The notes below the pieces were generated by a model that ran no database searches, was not told where the DNA came from, and saw nothing but the letters and a program-made list of their open reading frames with translations. Made by a program: the position numbers and the translations under genes. Below, piece after piece: positions 9,572 through 18,749 of a DNA stretch of 33,071 nt. Each line of letters opens with the position of its first letter. Positions within the stretch are counted from its first letter, which is position 1. This stretch comes from an uncultured Thermogutta sp. (GTDB lineage: Bacteria > Planctomycetota > Planctomycetia > Pirellulales > Thermoguttaceae). The stretch covers positions 1 through 33,071 of the forward strand of contig CAKZMM010000105.1 of assembly GCA_937128505.1 (NCBI GenBank). The letters run 5' to 3'.

Positions 9572-10216
9572 ATGGAGTCGCTGTTTTTTGTGTCCAAAAA
9601 TCTTTCGGTGGCAGATCGGGTCGCCAGCATCACCGAATTGCACCGCACCTGTGTGAGCCTGTGGCATCAACACCCGGTGGAAAACCGCTACGAGGGCTTT
9701 CTCCATCTGGTGTGCGAGCAACATTTGCAGAATTACCTCTTGTGGCATGAGGAGGATAAAGCCCGGGATTCCCTGGCCAGCGACGCCGAAATTGCGGCCG
9801 TCAAGCGGCGGATCGATCAGCTCAATCAACGCCGGAATGATTTGATCGAGCAGTTGGACCTATGGATCCTCCACGAGTTGGAGGAAGCCGCCATCACCTG
9901 GCAGACGCATGTCCCGCTCAACACGGAAACGCCCGGGAGTGCCATTGACCGGCTTTCCATTCTTTCGTTGCGGATCTATCACATGGCGGAGCAAGCCGAG
10001 CGTACGGATGCGGATCCGCACCATCGAGCCCGCGCAAAAAGCCGGTTATGCGTACTCAATCAGCAGCAGACCGACTTGCAGGGCGCATTAACCACATTCC
10101 TCCAAGAGCTCTTCTCCGGCCGAAGACGCTTCAAGCTTTACCGGCAAATGAAGATGTATAACGATCCCACCTTAAACCCCTACCTTTACGGAGCGCAAAA
10201 GCGGCTCGCCGGGTAA
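9572..10216 (+). CDS. DUF4254 family protein
   Basis: A 214-residue protein of the DUF4254 family, uncharacterised but often found near glycosyltransferase and cell-envelope genes in planctomycetes and Bacteroidetes. The signature [15 protein letters not shown] at about 117-131, followed by RIYHM, is the most conserved stretch of the family; [25 protein letters not shown] (shown here only in part as [11 protein letters not shown]) precedes it. Predicted mostly alpha-helical, with no signal peptide or membrane segment; the segment [16 protein letters not shown] looks like coiled coil. The ATG at 9572 follows AGGAAAG with about eight bases between. It converges with the lipoprotein gene. Function unknown. 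Confidence 0.85.
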   Translation: MESLFFVSKNLSVADRVASITELHRTCVSLWHQHPVENRYEGFLHLVCEQHLQNYLLWHEEDKARDSLASDAEIAAVKRRIDQLNQRRNDLIEQLDLWILHELEEAAITWQTHVPLNTETPGSAIDRLSILSLRIYHMAEQAERTDADPHHRARAKSRLCVLNQQQTDLQGALTTFLQELFSGRRRFKLYRQMKMYNDPTLNPYLYGAQKRLAG

Positions 10217-10281
10217 TCTGCTGCTTCTTGCAGTTGAGGTTTTTGACATTACGCACAAGGTGTCCGTGTCGGCGGCGATCG

Positions 10282-10310
10282 TGAGCGTTCACGGGGGTAC
10301 GTGACGCTCA
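10282..10310. terminator. Hairpin between convergent genes
   Basis: TGAGCGTTCAC (10282-10292) pairs with GTGACGCTCA (10301-10310) through ten base pairs with one bulged T. It lies between two convergent genes and overlaps the stop codon of the reverse-strand lipoprotein gene. No T-tract follows on either strand, so a terminator role is only suggested by position and stem strength. Confidence 0.35.
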
Positions 10311-10889
10311 AGGTCCGATGAGGCGGAAAAATACAAGCGGATTATCCCAATTGAAAAGCACTCCGTATTCGCCGGAGGTGATCTTCTGATAATGAGTCGG
10401 TCGGAGGGAGCCGAGAGTGACATTCCCTTTATCGTCGATTGAGCCAGGAAGCTCGCCCCGACGAACCAACTCGGCAAATTTTTCGGTGTTCGGCGCCCAG
10501 GCCAAAATCATTTTATCCTGTTTTTTCAAGCGGAAGAAAATAAACTTGGTGTCTGTACTATTCGGGGGCTGCAAGCTGGCGAAGATCCACTCCCCCGAAT
10601 TCCGGAGATAGACTTTTTGGGTTGCCAACTTTAGCAGCGGTGCAGGCGCGCCAGGCGTTTCGTTATTACGGTGATGTCTTTCGATGCCTGCCACCAGAAG
10701 AACTCCCCGTGCAGGATCCTCCACCTGGAAGAAAACGGGCCCATCGGGCAGGAACCAATATCCGTCCCATTCCTCAGGCACAATCGGGAGCGGACTCTCA
10801 CCGAGGGGACTCGTGCAATAAGTGGCGGCACACCCAGCCAAACTGACCAGGCTTATCGCCCCCAATACGGCTGCGAATTGACGCACCAT
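10308..10889 (-). CDS. Predicted lipoprotein of unknown family
   Basis: A 193-residue predicted lipoprotein. The first 20 residues (MVRQFAAVLGAISLVSLAGC) form a classic lipoprotein signal with the lipobox LAGC and the lipidated cysteine at 20. The mature part contains WDGYWFLPDGPVFFQVED, GEWIFASLQPP and FFRLKKQDKMILAWAPNTEKF, suggesting a small beta-rich domain. I do not recognise a family. The start at 10889 is chosen because GGAGGAAAG stands just upstream; the longer open frame starting at 10949 has no such site and would bury the signal peptide. It is likely an envelope-anchored protein; no operon partner. Confidence 0.75.
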   Translation of the reverse strand: MVRQFAAVLGAISLVSLAGCAATYCTSPLGESPLPIVPEEWDGYWFLPDGPVFFQVEDPARGVLLVAGIERHHRNNETPGAPAPLLKLATQKVYLRNSGEWIFASLQPPNSTDTKFIFFRLKKQDKMILAWAPNTEKFAELVRRGELPGSIDDKGNVTLGSLRPTHYQKITSGEYGVLFNWDNPLVFFRLIGP

Positions 10890-11194
10890 TGGCTTTCCTC
10901 CGGCAACAAGCTCGATGGATCGGCTTCGGGGTAATTGCCCGGGGCGCATGGCACCGAGGCACCGCTAAAACCCGGGAATAGTTTTCCGAGGGGCCATCCC
11001 TCTATAGCCAGTTTACCCCGCAATTTGCTGCCGGAAAATACTTAGCCTAAGTTTTCAGCCTATCGCCAAATAGGGGGTTTCGCGGGATGATCCGCTTCCA
11101 GAACCTGGCTCCCCTCGCAAAAGGCCCGCTTCCGAAAATAAGGTATGCGGCAAAAAAGGGGAATCCTTTCAAGTTGTTCGAGCGGCCAAACTCA

Positions 11195-12610
11195 TCACAG
11201 GCAGCGGAGGAACGCCACGAGATCCTGCTTTTCCTGCTCCGAGAGTTTAGTGCCCAGCACCAGATTGTGGAATTCCACGGTATCTTCCAACGTCAGCAGA
11301 CGGCCGTCATGCATGTAGGGGGGCGAATCCTTGATTCCCCGCAAAGGAAACGTTTTGATGGGACCATCCCCCGTCATCATGTGTCCTAGGACCATGTGCG
11401 GTTCGAAGAAGCGCTCCGTGCGGAAATTATGCATGAGGTTATCCGTGTAATACGGCGGATGGTGGCACTCCGCACAACGGCCCTTTTCGAAAAACACTTT
11501 CTGACCGCGCAATTCTTGAGGCGTAGCTTTGGCAGGATCAAGCCGCCCCAGCACATCCAGCTTCGGTGCCGGGGGGAAGTCCAAAAGGGCCATGAATTCA
11601 GCCATGAAGTGAACTTGGCTTGCGCGTTCGAGGATATTCACCCCTTTTTTCGTGGCCATCACCGGGTCGCCGTCGAAATAGGCTGCCCGCTGTTCGAATT
11701 CGGTGAAATCCTCGACACTTTTCAATGCCCGCTGCGAGCCGAAAAGTCGCTGAATATTCACGCCGCGAAGTGACGGAGTATCCAAGCGGTGACGGAATTC
11801 TTGAGGCCGGATGTCGCCTACCAAATGGGTCGCCCCATTCGTATGTCCATTGACGTGGCAATCAAAACATGTCACTCCTAAGTGAGGCTTTAAGCTGCGA
11901 CGGTCGTCCGTGGCATTGAATTGCTGCTGTGGAAACGGGGTAACCAACAGTCGAAGCCCCTCCAACTGTTTCGGGTTCAAAATCCCGTTAAACAACTCGA
12001 AATAGTTTTGAATCGTAACCAGTTGACCCTGCGATACATCGCCCAAATCCGAACGGGTGGTCAAATAGATTGGTGGGGGAAACTCCGGCAACAAATGGTC
12101 GGGCAAATCGAAATCCAAGTCGAATCGCGTCAAATCGCGCCCTTCTTGCCGCTTGATCTCGTCAATGTGCGATTGCGGGAAGACCATGCCCCCTTCTGGA
12201 TGATTCGGGTGCGGAAGCGGCAAGAAACCCTTAGGCCAAAGCCCCTGTTTACGGATTTCCTCCGGGGACATTTCCGCCAATTGCTGCCAGGTGACTCCCG
12301 GCGGAAGCTTCACCCGAACACCCCCTTGAATCGGTTTGCCCCGCGACATGGTGACGCCAGGGACCGGCCGATTGCTCAAATCGTATCGCTCCTCCAGCAA
12401 CCGCATGTGCTGCTCGCGGATCTTGGGCTTTTCGGCCTGCATCCGCTTGACAATCGTTTCAAAATCGTCCGCGGGAACCACTGAACTGTAACTCGATGGA
12501 CGTTTCGCCTCGGTGGCCTCGGTGACCCAATAGGCACCGAGGACGCCAAAAGCCACCCCGGCTGCAACGAACCATCCCAACAGTAAACGAAGACGCTTGC
12601 CCGGTGACAT
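11195..12610 (-). CDS. Dihaem cytochrome c peroxidase/MauG-like protein
   Basis: A 471-residue exported dihaem c-type cytochrome related to cytochrome c peroxidases and MauG. An N-terminal hydrophobic segment (about 7-28) acts as a signal anchor. Two haem-attachment motifs are present: CFDCH (248-252) and CAECH (379-383). The terminal region, FPLRGIKDSPPYMHDGRLLTLEDTVEFHN (here only part: PPYMHDGRLLTLED, about 430-443), is characteristic of the CCP/MauG C-terminal haem domain, with the methionine and histidine as possible axial ligands. The first 240 residues do not look like a standard CCP N-terminal domain. ATG 12610 has a strong GGAAGGAGGG ribosome binding site; a start 21 codons upstream has none. 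Likely periplasmic, reducing peroxide or oxidising a partner protein. Confidence 0.88.
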   Translation of the reverse strand: MSPGKRLRLLLGWFVAAGVAFGVLGAYWVTEATEAKRPSSYSSVVPADDFETIVKRMQAEKPKIREQHMRLLEERYDLSNRPVPGVTMSRGKPIQGGVRVKLPPGVTWQQLAEMSPEEIRKQGLWPKGFLPLPHPNHPEGGMVFPQSHIDEIKRQEGRDLTRFDLDFDLPDHLLPEFPPPIYLTTRSDLGDVSQGQLVTIQNYFELFNGILNPKQLEGLRLLVTPFPQQQFNATDDRRSLKPHLGVTCFDCHVNGHTNGATHLVGDIRPQEFRHRLDTPSLRGVNIQRLFGSQRALKSVEDFTEFEQRAAYFDGDPVMATKKGVNILERASQVHFMAEFMALLDFPPAPKLDVLGRLDPAKATPQELRGQKVFFEKGRCAECHHPPYYTDNLMHNFRTERFFEPHMVLGHMMTGDGPIKTFPLRGIKDSPPYMHDGRLLTLEDTVEFHNLVLGTKLSEQEKQDLVAFLRCL

Positions 12611-13401
12611 GGTAAAACCCTCCTTCCATCCAAGAGCCAACCCCGAACTGACTAACACCAATCGAAACACCATGAGTCTGTTCCACCGCGCGTCTGCCTA
12701 GCGTGTAAAAAGCTGACCTTAAGCCTGCGGCTTTCGCTGCTTTAGTGGCCACAAGACGCGGTATCGCCCCACGCGCTGTATCCTCCTGCACGGAGAAATC
12801 CCCAAAGCCTCATCCGCTTTGGTTCCAAGTTGCTCCAAGAGGTTTCCGATAGCGCAAGGATCTCCCGCAAGGCAAATCCGCGATCGCCCCGCCCTTGGCA
12901 TCAAAATGCGGCGGGAGCAATTGCCGGGTTAGATGTAGAAACTACACCTTCACTCGGCGGAAGACTTGTACCCCGGTAGCTTGCCGAGGCGTTACGGAGC
13001 CTTTTCACCCAAAACGATTCCGTTGCGCGCAGTATTTCCCCGGCCCTTAAAGCACTTTGAAACTCGGCGCATATTTCCAAAGAGGAAAAGCGCCCCCGTG
13101 GCGCAGGAGCCTTAGGAGCCCTAACGTCGAAGATGGCCGCAGCAAAAGCAGCGGACTCCTAAGCTCTCAATCAAATCGACCTTCACACCGGCTGCGATTG
13201 GCAGTCCCTTTACACCTGGGTTAACCCAAGCTTAAGGTGCGCTACTGCTGAGTCTTACTGGCCAATTGTCGCGAGATCTTTTGAACGATGCCAAGTTTTT
13301 CGCTATTAGAGTGGATACCAACCTGGAGGTATTCTTTCCGAATAGATCGTTGTGTCCCTCGTAATCCGCCATCTTTGAGCTTTCGGCGAGAACAACCCGG
13401 C
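12611..13401. other. Gene-free spacer
   Basis: About 790 bases without a supported gene. The open frames here are short and lack domains and ribosome binding sites. I see no tRNA, riboswitch or clear terminator. It contains the upstream region of the dihaem protein gene and the downstream region of the PerR-like gene. Confidence 0.4.
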
Positions 13402-13923
13402 CTAAAACTGGGGTACATTCCAGGCGGAGGATTGGTCGGGTGAACTCGACGACTTTTGGACGCTCTCCTCCGCTTTGGGTGGCGCTTGCGAACGGCACCG
13501 CTTGCAGAGACCCACGAACTGAACCGAGTGATCCAAGACCTCAAATTCCGAGCTAAGCCATGCCGGCGCTTCAACTTGATCAAGGTGTGGATCCAAAATG
13601 TCTACGACCGACCCACACCGAAAGCACGTGGCATGGTGATGCCGGCTCACCCGAGCGTCGAACCTCACCGGCATACCCGTATGGTGGAGCTTTCGCACGA
13701 CGCCCATCGCTGCCAACGTTTCCAGAACGCGATAAACGGTGGTCAGCGACAGTTCGGGCATTTTGGAGCGAAGATCTTCATAAAGCTGATCTGCCGTCGG
13801 GTGATCTTCGCGCCCCAAAAGGGCCTCCAGAACTAGCCGCCGCTGAGATGTAAATCGCACCCCTTGCTGGCGACAAAGTTGTTCAAACTGAGCCAGTCGT
13901 TCTACGATCTCGTTTGGATCCAT
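13402..13923 (-). CDS. Fur-family transcriptional regulator, PerR-type
   Basis: A 173-residue metal-dependent repressor of the Fur family. It has an N-terminal winged helix (about 1-85) with TTVYRVLETLAAMGVV as the recognition region, then a metal-binding dimer domain. Every regulatory metal ligand of Bacillus subtilis PerR has an equivalent with an offset of four: H41, D89, H95, H97 and D108; the two CxxC pairs of the structural zinc site are C100/C103 and C140/C143. Aspartate at the D104-equivalent is typical of PerR rather than Fur, so peroxide sensing is likely. The extra 25 C-terminal residues are Ser/Pro/Gln-rich and probably disordered. The start at 13923 is set by the promoter just upstream; a longer open frame from 14016 would overlap that promoter. 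Confidence 0.9.
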   Translation of the reverse strand: MDPNEIVERLAQFEQLCRQQGVRFTSQRRLVLEALLGREDHPTADQLYEDLRSKMPELSLTTVYRVLETLAAMGVVRKLHHTGMPVRFDARVSRHHHATCFRCGSVVDILDPHLDQVEAPAWLSSEFEVLDHSVQFVGLCKRCRSQAPPKAEESVQKSSSSPDQSSAWNVPQF

Positions 13924-13939
13924 CGTATTGTCTCTTAGG

Positions 13940-13968
13940 AGTCTAGCAGAAATGCAAAGTATTGTCAA
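13940..13968 (-). promoter_or_regulatory. Sigma70-type promoter of the PerR-like gene
   Basis: On the reverse strand TTGACA (13968-13963) and TAGACT (13945-13940) are separated by exactly 17 bases, a consensus -35 box and a good -10 box. The predicted transcript would start about ten bases before the ATG, giving a very short leader. It sits at the edge of a strongly AT-rich stretch. Confidence 0.6.
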
Positions 13969-13993
13969 GTGGTTTTTTTGTGCTGATGACAAT
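13961..13993. promoter_or_regulatory. Inverted repeat overlapping the -35 box
   Basis: ATTGTCA (13961-13967) and TGACAAT (13987-13993) form a perfect 7-bp inverted repeat with 19 bases between. One arm covers the -35 box of the PerR-like gene. This placement suits an operator, possibly for autoregulation; it is not a match to the known Bacillus PerR box. Confidence 0.35.
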
Positions 13994-14573
13994 TCATTCA
14001 ACTTGTTAAAAATCACAAAAAACTGGAAAGAAGGCTCTACTGCAACAATAGTAAATTGCCGAATTTTACAACATTTTTCGTTGAATTCATTAAATTCACT
14101 CGGCCTTAATCACTTAGATTCATCGGACCTTATTCACAGGGACATATTCGCGAGGATTTGCAATCGCATTGGGGGCCCCGGTGTGAGATGCCGAAAGCCA
14201 CGTTAACTCGGGCGTCTAAGATCACCGCTTTGTGGACTATGACAGGATCAGAACTGCTCTCCCCGAACGGCATCCTTTGGGGCGCGATTGTAAATCTTCT
14301 AATCAACTTTGAGCCTTCGTGAGGCGAATTCCCGATTGCGGTGAAATTCGCAGTACACTCGGCCATAAGGAGTGCATCTGCCAATTCGTGCTCGCGCGAG
14401 AATACGCGAGAATACCCGACTGGGCTGAAATTTGCAGCAGATTGCGCCGGCTGAGGCCGTTTGTTTCCTGGGAACCGCGTGATTAGACTATCTGCGCGCT
14501 AAGGTTGTGCCTAGGTGACTACCAAGGCAACGTAGGAATTTAGGCAGCTCACGCACTCAAGGGAGGTTTCTTC
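13969..14573. other. AT-rich spacer between PerR-like and GH29 genes
   Basis: Positions about 13970-14130 are clearly AT-rich compared with the rest of the window and contain a palindrome GAATT-CATTA-AATTC (14083-14097). Further right there is a degenerate direct repeat of about 30 bp at an offset of 84 bases (from 14326 and from 14410) and an exact 10-bp tandem duplication at 14396-14415. No gene. Confidence 0.4.
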
Positions 14574-16079
14574 ATGTGCCCTGGGATTGAGTGTTTCGCA
14601 AATTCAGAAATTCAACACACTAACACGAGAAACCTTGGATGCCATTCAGGTTGCTCCTTTACCGCCTTCGGGGATCTTCTCCGGTGGATTGTCCCCCGGC
14701 TTCTTTGCGGGCCCGACTTCCCTCACGGCATAGTCCTGATCCTGGGGTTTTGGCTGCCAATTATCGTTTTCTTCGGGAGTGTGGGACAGGGGATGTCGGG
14801 CCGAGTCCTCGCTGAGGAAATCCCGCCGCCGGCCGCGGAAAGTTTAGCGCGTTGGCAGGCGATGAGGTTCGGCCTTTTCATCCATTGGGGACCGGTGAGC
14901 TTGAAAGGGACGGAAATCGGCTGGTCGAGGGGGGCTCAAGTCCCCATTGAAGAGTACGACAAGTTATACCTTCAGTTCAATCCGACATTGTTTAACGCCG
15001 ATGAGTGGGTCGCCCTAGCGAAAGCCGCAGGGATGAAATACCTCGTGATTACCTCGAAGCACCATGACGGCTTTTGCATCTGGGATTCGGCCTACACCGA
15101 TTACGACATTATGAGTACGCCCTTTAAACGAGACATCTTGCGCGAGCTTTCGGATGCCTGTCGCCGCCAGGGGATTGTTTTTTGCACCTACCATTCGATT
15201 TGTGATTGGTACCATCCGGATTATCCTCTCGGTTCGCCGGGAGGGCGCAAGCCAAAACCGAATCCCAATATGGAGCGGTATGTGGAATACTTGCACAACC
15301 AAACTCGGGAAATCATCCAAAAATATGGTCCCTTAGGCGTGATGTGGTTCGACGGCGAGTGGGAGAAACCTTGGACGCACGAGCTCGGCCTCGCCATGTA
15401 CCGGCACATTCGAAGTTGCCAGCCGGATATATTGGTGAACAATCGGGTCGATAAGGGGCGTCGAGGAATGGAGGGGGTTACCGCCGGTCGAGAGTATGCG
15501 GGCGATTTCGACACACCGGAGCAGAGGGTGGGGGCCTTCAATCGCGAGCGTCCTTGGGAGACGTGTATGACGCTGGGGCGGCAATGGGCTTGGCGGCCGA
15601 ATGACGATATCAAGTCGCTGGGTGAGTGCTTGCGGATTCTTCTGCAAACCGTGGGTGGGGATGGCAACTTGTTGCTCAATGTGGGGCCAATGCCGGATGG
15701 TCGCATTGAGCCGCGGCAGGCCGACCGCCTTCGGGAAATTGGGGCTTGGTTAGAAAAGTACGCTGAAGGCGTCTACGCGACGCGGGGCGGTCCGTTTAAA
15801 CCGGGCGATTGGGGCGCGTCCACATGCAAGGATAGCCGGATTTGGTTATACGTCCTGAAATGGCCTGCAGAGGGAGCACTCATTTTACCAGCGATTGAAG
15901 GGAAGATTCTTTCGGCCACTCTCCGGTCACCAGCACCGACCGGTACCGAGGTAGAACTTAAGCAAACAAACCAGGGTATAGAGATCCGGCTTCCCGCGGA
16001 GGCCCGGGATCCATTGGTGAGCGTTATCGAGCTGACTGTGGCAGGTAGCGCCATCGAAATTCCGCCAGTAGGAACTTGA
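14574..16079 (+). CDS. GH29 alpha-L-fucosidase
   Basis: A 501-residue exported alpha-L-fucosidase of glycoside hydrolase family 29, which removes terminal fucose from glycans with retention of configuration. Seen: FGLFIHWGPVSL (about 99-110) and SKHHDGFCIWDS (161-172), the substrate-binding histidine strands; GVMWFDGEWE (255-264), where D260 is the catalytic nucleophile; and GGDGNLLLNVGPMPDG near the end of the barrel, which is a strong family signature. A beta-sandwich follows at the C terminus. The N terminus is unusual: about 50 residues with several cysteines precede the hydrophobic signal segment (about 51-80). Yet the ATG at 14574 has AGGGAGG seven bases upstream, so I keep the long start. 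It is monocistronic. Confidence 0.92.
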   Translation: MCPGIECFANSEIQHTNTRNLGCHSGCSFTAFGDLLRWIVPRLLCGPDFPHGIVLILGFWLPIIVFFGSVGQGMSGRVLAEEIPPPAAESLARWQAMRFGLFIHWGPVSLKGTEIGWSRGAQVPIEEYDKLYLQFNPTLFNADEWVALAKAAGMKYLVITSKHHDGFCIWDSAYTDYDIMSTPFKRDILRELSDACRRQGIVFCTYHSICDWYHPDYPLGSPGGRKPKPNPNMERYVEYLHNQTREIIQKYGPLGVMWFDGEWEKPWTHELGLAMYRHIRSCQPDILVNNRVDKGRRGMEGVTAGREYAGDFDTPEQRVGAFNRERPWETCMTLGRQWAWRPNDDIKSLGECLRILLQTVGGDGNLLLNVGPMPDGRIEPRQADRLREIGAWLEKYAEGVYATRGGPFKPGDWGASTCKDSRIWLYVLKWPAEGALILPAIEGKILSATLRSPAPTGTEVELKQTNQGIEIRLPAEARDPLVSVIELTVAGSAIEIPPVGT

Positions 16080-16107
16080 GCCGGCAGAAATCCGCTTCGG
16101 GGGAAAT

Positions 16108-16137
16108 TGATCTCCTGTCGGATGATCTCCTGTCGGA
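16108..16137. repeat. Exact 15-bp tandem duplication
   Basis: TGATCTCCTGTCGGA occurs twice without a gap, 28 bases after the fucosidase stop codon. Confidence 0.8.
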
Positions 16138-16284
16138 AAATCGGCGACCGCTGCGCACTGATTGCGCCAGGGTGGTTGGAGCCGATTACGCCGATGCGAT
16201 CCCGCGTGTGCGGGACACCATGGCACCCCGAGAGTAGACACTCCCTGCATCGAGGATCAGCCCTCAGACGAAAGGCTGCGTCAT

Positions 16285-16352
16285 ATTCCATTGCGGCACC
16301 TCAGGTGTCTCAACGATCATTCCATTGCGGCACCTCCGGTGCGTCAAAGATC
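16285..16352. repeat. 34-bp tandem duplication with hairpins
   Basis: Two 34-bp copies match at 30 positions. Each contains a small hairpin: CACC-TCA-GGTG in the first and GCACC-TCC-GGTGC in the second. The second copy has a compensating extra pair, so the stem may be under selection or may be chance. Confidence 0.7.
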
Positions 16353-17227
16353 ACCTTTCTTAATACCCTCTAAAGGTCTTAAACTTTCGACGCTTGCGAC
16401 GCTTGCCCGGGGGCTGTCGTGAAGGGCTCGGGTGCAATGGCGGATGGCGTTATTCTTCTCTCGATTTACCGATTGTTTTCCCCCGGTGATTGATGGGGTG
16501 GGTGCCGGTAATGTCCCGGCCTCAATTTAGCCGTTTACTCCGGGGGTGGGGGTAATGAGAAGTAGGGGCCTCAGAAAGTACTCCGAAGCACTTTGATCGA
16601 GTTTCCCGCGACACCGTTGCGTTAACAGGGATTGAGCCGAGGATTAACAGGGATTAAGCCAATCATTGCCCAATCCCAGGAATATGCACCTTTGGCGGTT
16701 GGTCCCGGGTGATGACTACGCCAATCGCAATGTCCTTCATACCCCCCCACGCGGGAAACATTCCGGGCCGCTTTTACGGAGTTGTACCCTCCGAAAAAAG
16801 TAGCACAGTCCGGAGAGTCAACTTGTTCGTCAAAGCCGAACCAAAACCCCGTGGATAGCCCGATAGTGGCTGGCCAAGGAGATACAAGGAGATAAGCGGA
16901 ACGGGTTCAATAACGAAAATGGGTCGTGATGCGTGAATCGAAAACGTAGCCCCCAGAACGATCCGGTTTAAAAGCGCATCAGATTAAGGGGCGAACGATC
17001 CAGCCTTCTTAAAGGGCTTCTCCTGAGGTGATAAGGGACTCTTTTCGGCTTTTTGCTTTTGTCGCCTTGCCTTCCAGTAAACCGCGGCAATAATTCATGG
17101 TTTTCTTCTGGCGGCCAGGCAAGCCTCAAAAAGTGGAAGCTTAGGGGCGAGCTCAAACCGGCCGCGTGTTTAAGGACGATCGATTTTAGGCGTAAGAGTA
17201 CCCATCAATTCAAGGAGATTGACCGCG

Positions 17228-17713
17228 ATGTTAAGTCAGAAGTTGCTCGATGCGCTGAATGACCAGCTCAATGCCGAGTATTATTCCTCGTACCTTTACT
17301 TGGCGATGTCGGCTCATTGCGAGGCAGAAAGCTTTCGAGGGATGGCCCATTGGCTCCGCGAGCAAAGCAAGGAGGAGATGGAACATGCGATGAAGTTTTA
17401 CGATTTCATCCTTTCTCGGGGAGCCAGGGTGCAATTGAAGGAGTTGCCCACACCTCCGAATCATTGGGCTTCGCCGCTTGCCGTTTTCGAGGCGACCTTG
17501 GCTCACGAACGACATATCACGGAGCGGATCCATAAGTTGCTGGACCTGGCAGTTGCCGAACATGACCATCCCGGCCAGGTGTTCCTGCACTGGTTCGTAA
17601 ACGAGCAAGTGGAGGAAGAGGCCGCGGCGCAGCTCATCGTCGATCGGATGAAAATGGTGGGAGATTCGCCTGGTGGACTCCTGATTTTGGATCGGGAGCT
17701 CGGTGCACGGTAA
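17228..17713 (+). CDS. ftnA: Bacterial non-haem ferritin
   Basis: A 161-residue ferritin that oxidises Fe(II) at a dinuclear site and stores iron inside a 24-mer shell. With ATG 17228 as start, the residues align without gaps to Escherichia coli FtnA numbering: E17, Y24, E50, H53, E94, Q127 and E130 are all present, so the ferroxidase centre is complete. There is no haem-binding Met52 of bacterioferritin, and residue 52 is Glu, confirming the non-haem type. AAGGAG stands ten bases before the ATG; the earlier in-frame TTG at 17219 touches that site and is not usable. The gene is monocistronic and lies about 3.3 kb from the PerR-like regulator, a possible regulator by analogy with other bacteria. 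Confidence 0.95.
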   Translation: MLSQKLLDALNDQLNAEYYSSYLYLAMSAHCEAESFRGMAHWLREQSKEEMEHAMKFYDFILSRGARVQLKELPTPPNHWASPLAVFEATLAHERHITERIHKLLDLAVAEHDHPGQVFLHWFVNEQVEEEAAAQLIVDRMKMVGDSPGGLLILDRELGAR

Positions 17714-18749
17714 TTTCCCGCGAGTTTCTCGCACTGGTTTTAACTATACGAGAAGGGGATTTTTCCCCAATACTACGCGTAGAGCATTGTGAAGCGAACG
17801 GGGTGAATTGCGGCGGCAAATCCCCCGGAAATAGTGGTTTTGTGGGGTCGATTGATCCCGTGTCGATTCCTGTTCTCCCGACTCTACTGTTACCCTGCGT
17901 TGCTTACCGCTGCTGTATGCGACGAGCGACGCTATTGAGCCTTGTTTTTTGGTTTGGTTTGATCGGCTCCAATTCACCTAAACTCAAGGGGTCCCTACCG
18001 GCAAGTCTGTGACACTCGCATATTTTCGGAGTAGCCCGGAACCACATGATTGCGGTTGCGGCAATCCGCCGGTAGGTTCTGCCGCAGAGTCGTTGTAGCC
18101 GAGACGGCACGAAAGTATTGACGATGGATGCAGTTTTTTGGCACCATTAGACTGAAGAAAATTTCGGAAAAGCGGGGTGTAACCCGGGGTGATGCCGCGG
18201 TTAGCAACGGTTAATACGTGATCGGCCAGGCTTAGTCACTGTCAGCCAAATTTGTGGCCGTGAAAAGCCTTCTCTTTTTTGGCGTAATCCGAGGTCCGGT
18301 GGGAGCCATATTGAGCCCTTGCCTTCTAATTGGATGAAGATCGCGGGTGGAGGGAATGTGACACCGAGGAATGGGCCCAAACTGGGTAGATCCCGCAACT
18401 TTTGATCACGGCGCGCGACTTCCCGAGGGCCTGCCGAAAATGTAGAAGTACTTGTTGAGCCGCTTTTTTCGAAAAGATAAAAAGATTAATCTGAGTGTGT
18501 TATCAATTTCCCGGGGGGTTTAGCCTCGTAGCGCGGGGTGATTGGCCGCATTGGCTCGCCGTTTCCGCCTTCTACGCGCGTTCTCAGGGAGACAGAGTTT
18601 GCGGCATTAATCGGGCGGCCAAAAGTCTCAATTCTCGAATTGGTCATTCAAGTCTTCCGATATGTTGCCGGGAGTGATTCAGCTTAAGATGCGCCGTGCC
18701 TCATTTAATAACTTCTTAATATGGACCGCACCTAATCTGGCCGGTAAAG
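17714..18749. other. Gene-free spacer with hairpins
   Basis: About 1 kb with no supported gene. Right after the ferritin stop are two small hairpins, GCGAG-TTT-CTCGC (17720-17732, followed by a T-run) and GGGGA/TCCCC (17755-17768). Further on, TGCGGCA (18057-18063) pairs with TGCCGCA (18080-18086), followed by GCCG-AGA-CGGC (18098-18108). I looked for a tmRNA near smpB and did not find its conserved ends. Confidence 0.4.
17720..17739 (+). terminator. Possible ferritin terminator
   Basis: A 5-bp stem GCGAG/CTCGC with a 3-base loop starts seven bases after the ferritin stop, followed by ACTGGTTTT. The stem is short, so strength is uncertain. Confidence 0.4.

Larger units (their letters stand above)
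16080..17227. other. 1.15 kb gene-free spacer with clustered duplications
   Basis: No gene is supported. It contains an exact 15-bp tandem duplication (16108-16137), a 34-bp duplication carrying hairpins (16285-16352), a 22-bp repeat (16622-16660), an exact 10-bp duplication (16875-16894), and a GCCGG/CCGGC hairpin (16504-16520). The ferritin ribosome binding site is at the right end. Confidence 0.45.

Noticed and set aside
17714-18749. tmRNA (ssrA) beside smpB
   Set aside because: The conserved 5' and 3' tRNA-like ends could not be found on either strand.
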